Assembly (NCBI GenBank): GCA_910577445.1
Contig: CAJTMZ010000016.1
Span: forward strand, 31,390-47,585
DNA: 16,196 nucleotides
Reading direction: 5' to 3'
Source of the DNA: an uncultured Lachnospiraceae bacterium
Lineage (GTDB): Bacteria > Bacillota > Clostridia > Lachnospirales > Lachnospiraceae
How positions within the stretch are numbered: the first letter of the stretch is position 1; each line of letters starts with the position of its first letter. Position numbers and translations under genes: made by a program. Below the pieces are notes generated by a model that was not told the origin of the DNA, did no database searches, and saw only the letters and a program-made list of their open reading frames with translations. Positions 13,392 to 16,196 of the stretch are shown piece after piece.

Positions 13392-14186
13392 ATGAAAGAC
13401 TATTTAAATGTTTCGGGAAGAATATTTGACATACAGAGATATTCCATCCATGACGGAGTAGGCATCCGTACCATTGTATTTCTGAAAGGCTGCGCCCTTC
13501 GGTGCCAGTGGTGCTGCAATCCCGAGTCCCAGGAGTTTGCCATAGAGACCATGATGGTAAACGGAAAGCCCAAAACCATAGGCCGGGACGTGACGGTGCG
13601 AGAAGTGATGGAAACGGTAAAGAGGGATATGCCCTATTACGGGCGCTCCGGCGGAGGAATCACTTTATCCGGCGGCGAATGCCTTCTGCAGCCGGAATTT
13701 GCAGCGGCGCTTCTGCACGCGGCAAAGGATTTGGGAATTACAACCGCCATAGAGAGTATGGGATTTGCGAGATTTGACGTGATTAAGAGCCTTTTACCCT
13801 ATCTTGATACCTATTTGATGGACATCAAGCATATGAATCCGGCCAAACATAAAGAATTTACCGGGAAGGAAAACACCATGATGGTGGAAAACGCAAGGAA
13901 AATTGCGGAAAGCCGCATGTGCGAGCTGATTATCCGGGTGCCGGTGATTCCGGGATTCAACGATTCGGAGGAAGAACTACTTGCGATAGCCGCTTACGCG
14001 GATACCCTGCCGGGCGTTACACAGATACATATTCTTCCTTACCACAGATACGGCGAAGGAAAATATGAGAGCCTGGGACGTCCCTATCTGCTGAAGGAGG
14101 TTCCTATGCTTCCGGAAGGAAAAATGGAAAGGCTCAAAGCCTTGGTTGAGGAAAAGACAGCACTGTCCTGCCAAATTGGCGGGTGA
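13392..14186 (+). CDS. Glycyl radical enzyme activase (radical SAM)
   Basis: A 264-residue radical SAM protein that uses SAM and a [4Fe-4S] cluster to abstract hydrogen from G817 of the dehydratase. The cluster motif is C34xxxC38xxC41 in KGCALRCQWCC; GGGITLSGGE is the SAM-binding GGE motif. Many dehydratase activases have an inserted ferredoxin-like domain with extra Cys clusters and are about 300 or more residues; no such insertion is visible here, so it resembles the short pyruvate formate-lyase activase layout. The start at 13392 is preceded by GGGAG. Pairing with the upstream glycyl radical gene fixes the role. Confidence 0.94.
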   Translation: MKDYLNVSGRIFDIQRYSIHDGVGIRTIVFLKGCALRCQWCCNPESQEFAIETMMVNGKPKTIGRDVTVREVMETVKRDMPYYGRSGGGITLSGGECLLQPEFAAALLHAAKDLGITTAIESMGFARFDVIKSLLPYLDTYLMDIKHMNPAKHKEFTGKENTMMVENARKIAESRMCELIIRVPVIPGFNDSEEELLAIAAYADTLPGVTQIHILPYHRYGEGKYESLGRPYLLKEVPMLPEGKMERLKALVEEKTALSCQIGG

Positions 14187-14225
14187 CACCATAAAAAAAG
14201 AAAATGAAAATGGAGGGGACAATTC

Positions 14226-16196
14226 ATGAAGAAATGGGTGTACTTATTTACGGAGGGTAATGCCGACATGCGCAACCTTTTGGGAGGAAAGGGAGCAAAC
14301 CTGGCTGAGATGACCAATTTGGGTCTGCCGGTGCCGCAGGGCTTTACCATCACCACGGAGGCCTGTACTCAGTACTATGAGGACGGAAGACAGATTAACG
14401 ATGAAATCATGGGACAGATTATGGAACACATCAGCAAGATGGAGGAGATTACCGGAAAGAAATTCGGTGATAAGGAAAATCCTCTGCTTGTTTCCGTGCG
14501 TTCAGGAGCGAGAGCTTCCATGCCGGGTATGATGGATACCATTCTGAACCTGGGACTTAACGAGGACGTGGTTGAAGTCCTTGCCGCAAAATCCGGCAAT
14601 CCTCGCTGGGCCTGGGACTGCTACCGCAGATTTATCCAGATGTATTCGGATGTTGTTATGGAAGTGGGAAAGAAATACTTTGAAGAACTGATTGACAAAA
14701 TGAAATCCGATAAAGGCGTGACACAGGACGTAGAGCTGACCGCAGAGGATTTGAAAGAACTGGCGAACCAGTTTAAGGCTGAATATAAGGAAAAAATCGG
14801 AGAGGACTTCCCGGCTGACCCGAAAGCACAGCTCCTTGGCGCAATCAAAGCCGTGTTCCGTTCCTGGGATAATCCCCGCGCCAACGTGTACCGCCGCGAC
14901 AACGACATCCCTTATTCCTGGGGAACCGCGGTAAACGTTCAAATGATGGCCTTCGGAAACATGGGCGAAACCTCCGGGACAGGCGTTGCCTTCACCCGTA
15001 ACCCGGCAACCGGAGAAAAGAAGCTGATGGGTGAATTTCTGATTAACGCCCAGGGCGAAGACGTGGTGGCAGGCGTGCGTACGCCTCAGCCCATTGCACA
15101 GCTTGAGGATACCATGCCCGAAGTGTTCGGACAGTTTGTGGATATCTGCAACAAACTGGAAGACCATTACAGAGACATGCAGGATATGGAGTTCACCATC
15201 GAGGATAAGCATCTTTATATGCTCCAGACCAGAAACGGAAAGAGAACCGCAAAAGCAGCCCTCAAAATCGCCTGTGATTTGGTAGACGAGGGAATGATTA
15301 CTGAGGAAAAGGCCGTTTCCATGATTGAGCCCAGAAATCTGGATTCCCTGCTTCATCCCCAGTTTGACGCCGACGCACTGGCAGCTACGGCTCCCGTTGC
15401 AAAAGCGCTTGCGGCAGCGCCCGGCGCAGCCTGCGGTAAAATCGTATTCACAGCCGAGGATGCAAAAGCCTGGGCAGCAAGAGGCGAAAAGGTGGTTCTG
15501 GTAAGACTGGAAACCTCGCCCGAGGATATTGAAGGCATGAAAGTGGCGCAGGGCATTTTAACCGTAAGAGGCGGAATGACAAGCCATGCTGCCGTGGTTG
15601 CAAGAGGAATGGGCGCATGCTGCGTATCAGGATGCTCCGCAATCACCATGGACGAAAAGAACAAGAAATTTACCCTTGCCGGAAAAGAATACCATGAAGG
15701 AGATGTGATTTCCTTTGACGGTTCCACAGGCAATGTGTACGACGGCGCAATCAAGACCGTGGACGCAACCATTGCCGGCGAATTTGGAAGAATTATGGCA
15801 TGGGCCGATAAATACAGGACACTGGAGGTCAGAACCAACGCCGACACGCCCGCCGACGCGAGAAAAGCAAGAGAGCTTGGCGCAGAGGGAATCGGACTTT
15901 GCCGTACAGAGCATATGTTCTTTGAAGGCGACAGAATCGACAGCTTCCGTGAAATGATTTGTTCCGATACAAAAGAAGAAAGAGAAGAAGCCCTTGCAAA
16001 GATTCTTCCTCTTCAGGAAGGCGACTTTGTGGAACTGTACGAGGCCATGGAAGGGAACCCTGTAACCATCCGTTTCCTTGCCCCCCCTCTTCACGAGTTC
16101 GTTCCCACCGACGAGTCAGACATTAAGAAGCTGGCGGATACAAAGGGCAAAACCGTGGAAGAAATCAAGGCGATGATTGACTCCCTTCACGAGATG
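14226..16196 (+). CDS. ppdK: Pyruvate, phosphate dikinase, 3'-truncated by the window edge
   Basis: The first 657 residues of a protein normally about 875: PEP + AMP + PPi to or from pyruvate + ATP + Pi. Visible parts are the N-terminal nucleotide-binding domain (GGKGANLAEM near 20; SVRSGARASMPGMMDT near 93-108), the phosphohistidine domain with catalytic H454 in GGMTSHAAVVARGMG, and the start of the PEP/pyruvate barrel (TRNGKRT linker region earlier; IRFLAPPLHEF with R616). The usual Asp after FL is Ala (A619) here. GGAGGGG (14212-14218) precedes the ATG. It begins 39 nt after the activase stop with no terminator seen, so it may be co-transcribed, but it is a central-metabolism gene and may simply be the next locus. 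Confidence 0.96.
   Translation, partial: MKKWVYLFTEGNADMRNLLGGKGANLAEMTNLGLPVPQGFTITTEACTQYYEDGRQINDEIMGQIMEHISKMEEITGKKFGDKENPLLVSVRSGARASMPGMMDTILNLGLNEDVVEVLAAKSGNPRWAWDCYRRFIQMYSDVVMEVGKKYFEELIDKMKSDKGVTQDVELTAEDLKELANQFKAEYKEKIGEDFPADPKAQLLGAIKAVFRSWDNPRANVYRRDNDIPYSWGTAVNVQMMAFGNMGETSGTGVAFTRNPATGEKKLMGEFLINAQGEDVVAGVRTPQPIAQLEDTMPEVFGQFVDICNKLEDHYRDMQDMEFTIEDKHLYMLQTRNGKRTAKAALKIACDLVDEGMITEEKAVSMIEPRNLDSLLHPQFDADALAATAPVAKALAAAPGAACGKIVFTAEDAKAWAARGEKVVLVRLETSPEDIEGMKVAQGILTVRGGMTSHAAVVARGMGACCVSGCSAITMDEKNKKFTLAGKEYHEGDVISFDGSTGNVYDGAIKTVDATIAGEFGRIMAWADKYRTLEVRTNADTPADARKARELGAEGIGLCRTEHMFFEGDRIDSFREMICSDTKEEREEALAKILPLQEGDFVELYEAMEGNPVTIRFLAPPLHEFVPTDESDIKKLADTKGKTVEEIKAMIDSLHEM

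Overview
The window holds a catabolic bacterial microcompartment (BMC) operon built around a B12-independent, glycyl-radical 1,2-propanediol dehydratase. The gene set is that of the fucose/rhamnose-type glycyl radical microcompartments known from gut Clostridia (GRM5-like in one scheme, as in Roseburia and Clostridium phytofermentans). Near 50% GC, strong AGGAGG-type ribosome sites, a textbook sigma-A promoter and the gene families together suggest a Lachnospiraceae-like Firmicute. No rRNA or taxonomic marker is present, so this is inference.

Layout: 1-344 is an AT-rich control region with a near-consensus promoter (240-268). All genes are on the + strand. In order: EutS/PduU-type shell protein; EutP/PduV GTPase; class II (fuculose/rhamnulose-1-phosphate-type) aldolase; orphan GlcG/PduO-C domain protein; CoA-acylating propionaldehyde dehydrogenase; zinc alcohol dehydrogenase; four BMC-H shell proteins; PduL phosphotransacylase; BMC-P (EutN-type) vertex protein; PduS/RnfC-like iron-sulfur flavoprotein; PduT-like BMC-T shell protein; DeoR-family regulator; glycyl radical enzyme; its radical-SAM activase; and the first 657 codons of pyruvate phosphate dikinase, cut by the window edge.

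How it works (inference from the families): the aldolase splits a deoxy-ketose-1-phosphate into DHAP and lactaldehyde. The alcohol dehydrogenase can reduce lactaldehyde to 1,2-propanediol. The glycyl radical enzyme dehydrates that to propionaldehyde. PduP-like and PduL-like enzymes convert it to propionyl-phosphate, while propionaldehyde reduction to propanol regenerates NAD+. At least five cargo proteins carry short amphipathic encapsulation-type helices. No sugar isomerase, sugar kinase, acetate/propionate kinase or cobalamin gene is in the window.

The most unusual feature is not protein coding. Four diverged copies of a roughly 95-112 nt element sit inside the operon, before the alcohol dehydrogenase, two BMC-H genes and the dehydratase. 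Each folds into the same long two-part helix, supported by compensatory base changes. Each ends in GCGGAACT and stops 16-18 nt before the next start codon. I do not recognise it as a named RNA family. It is a candidate repeated cis-acting RNA, possibly tuning the output of individual genes within one long transcript.
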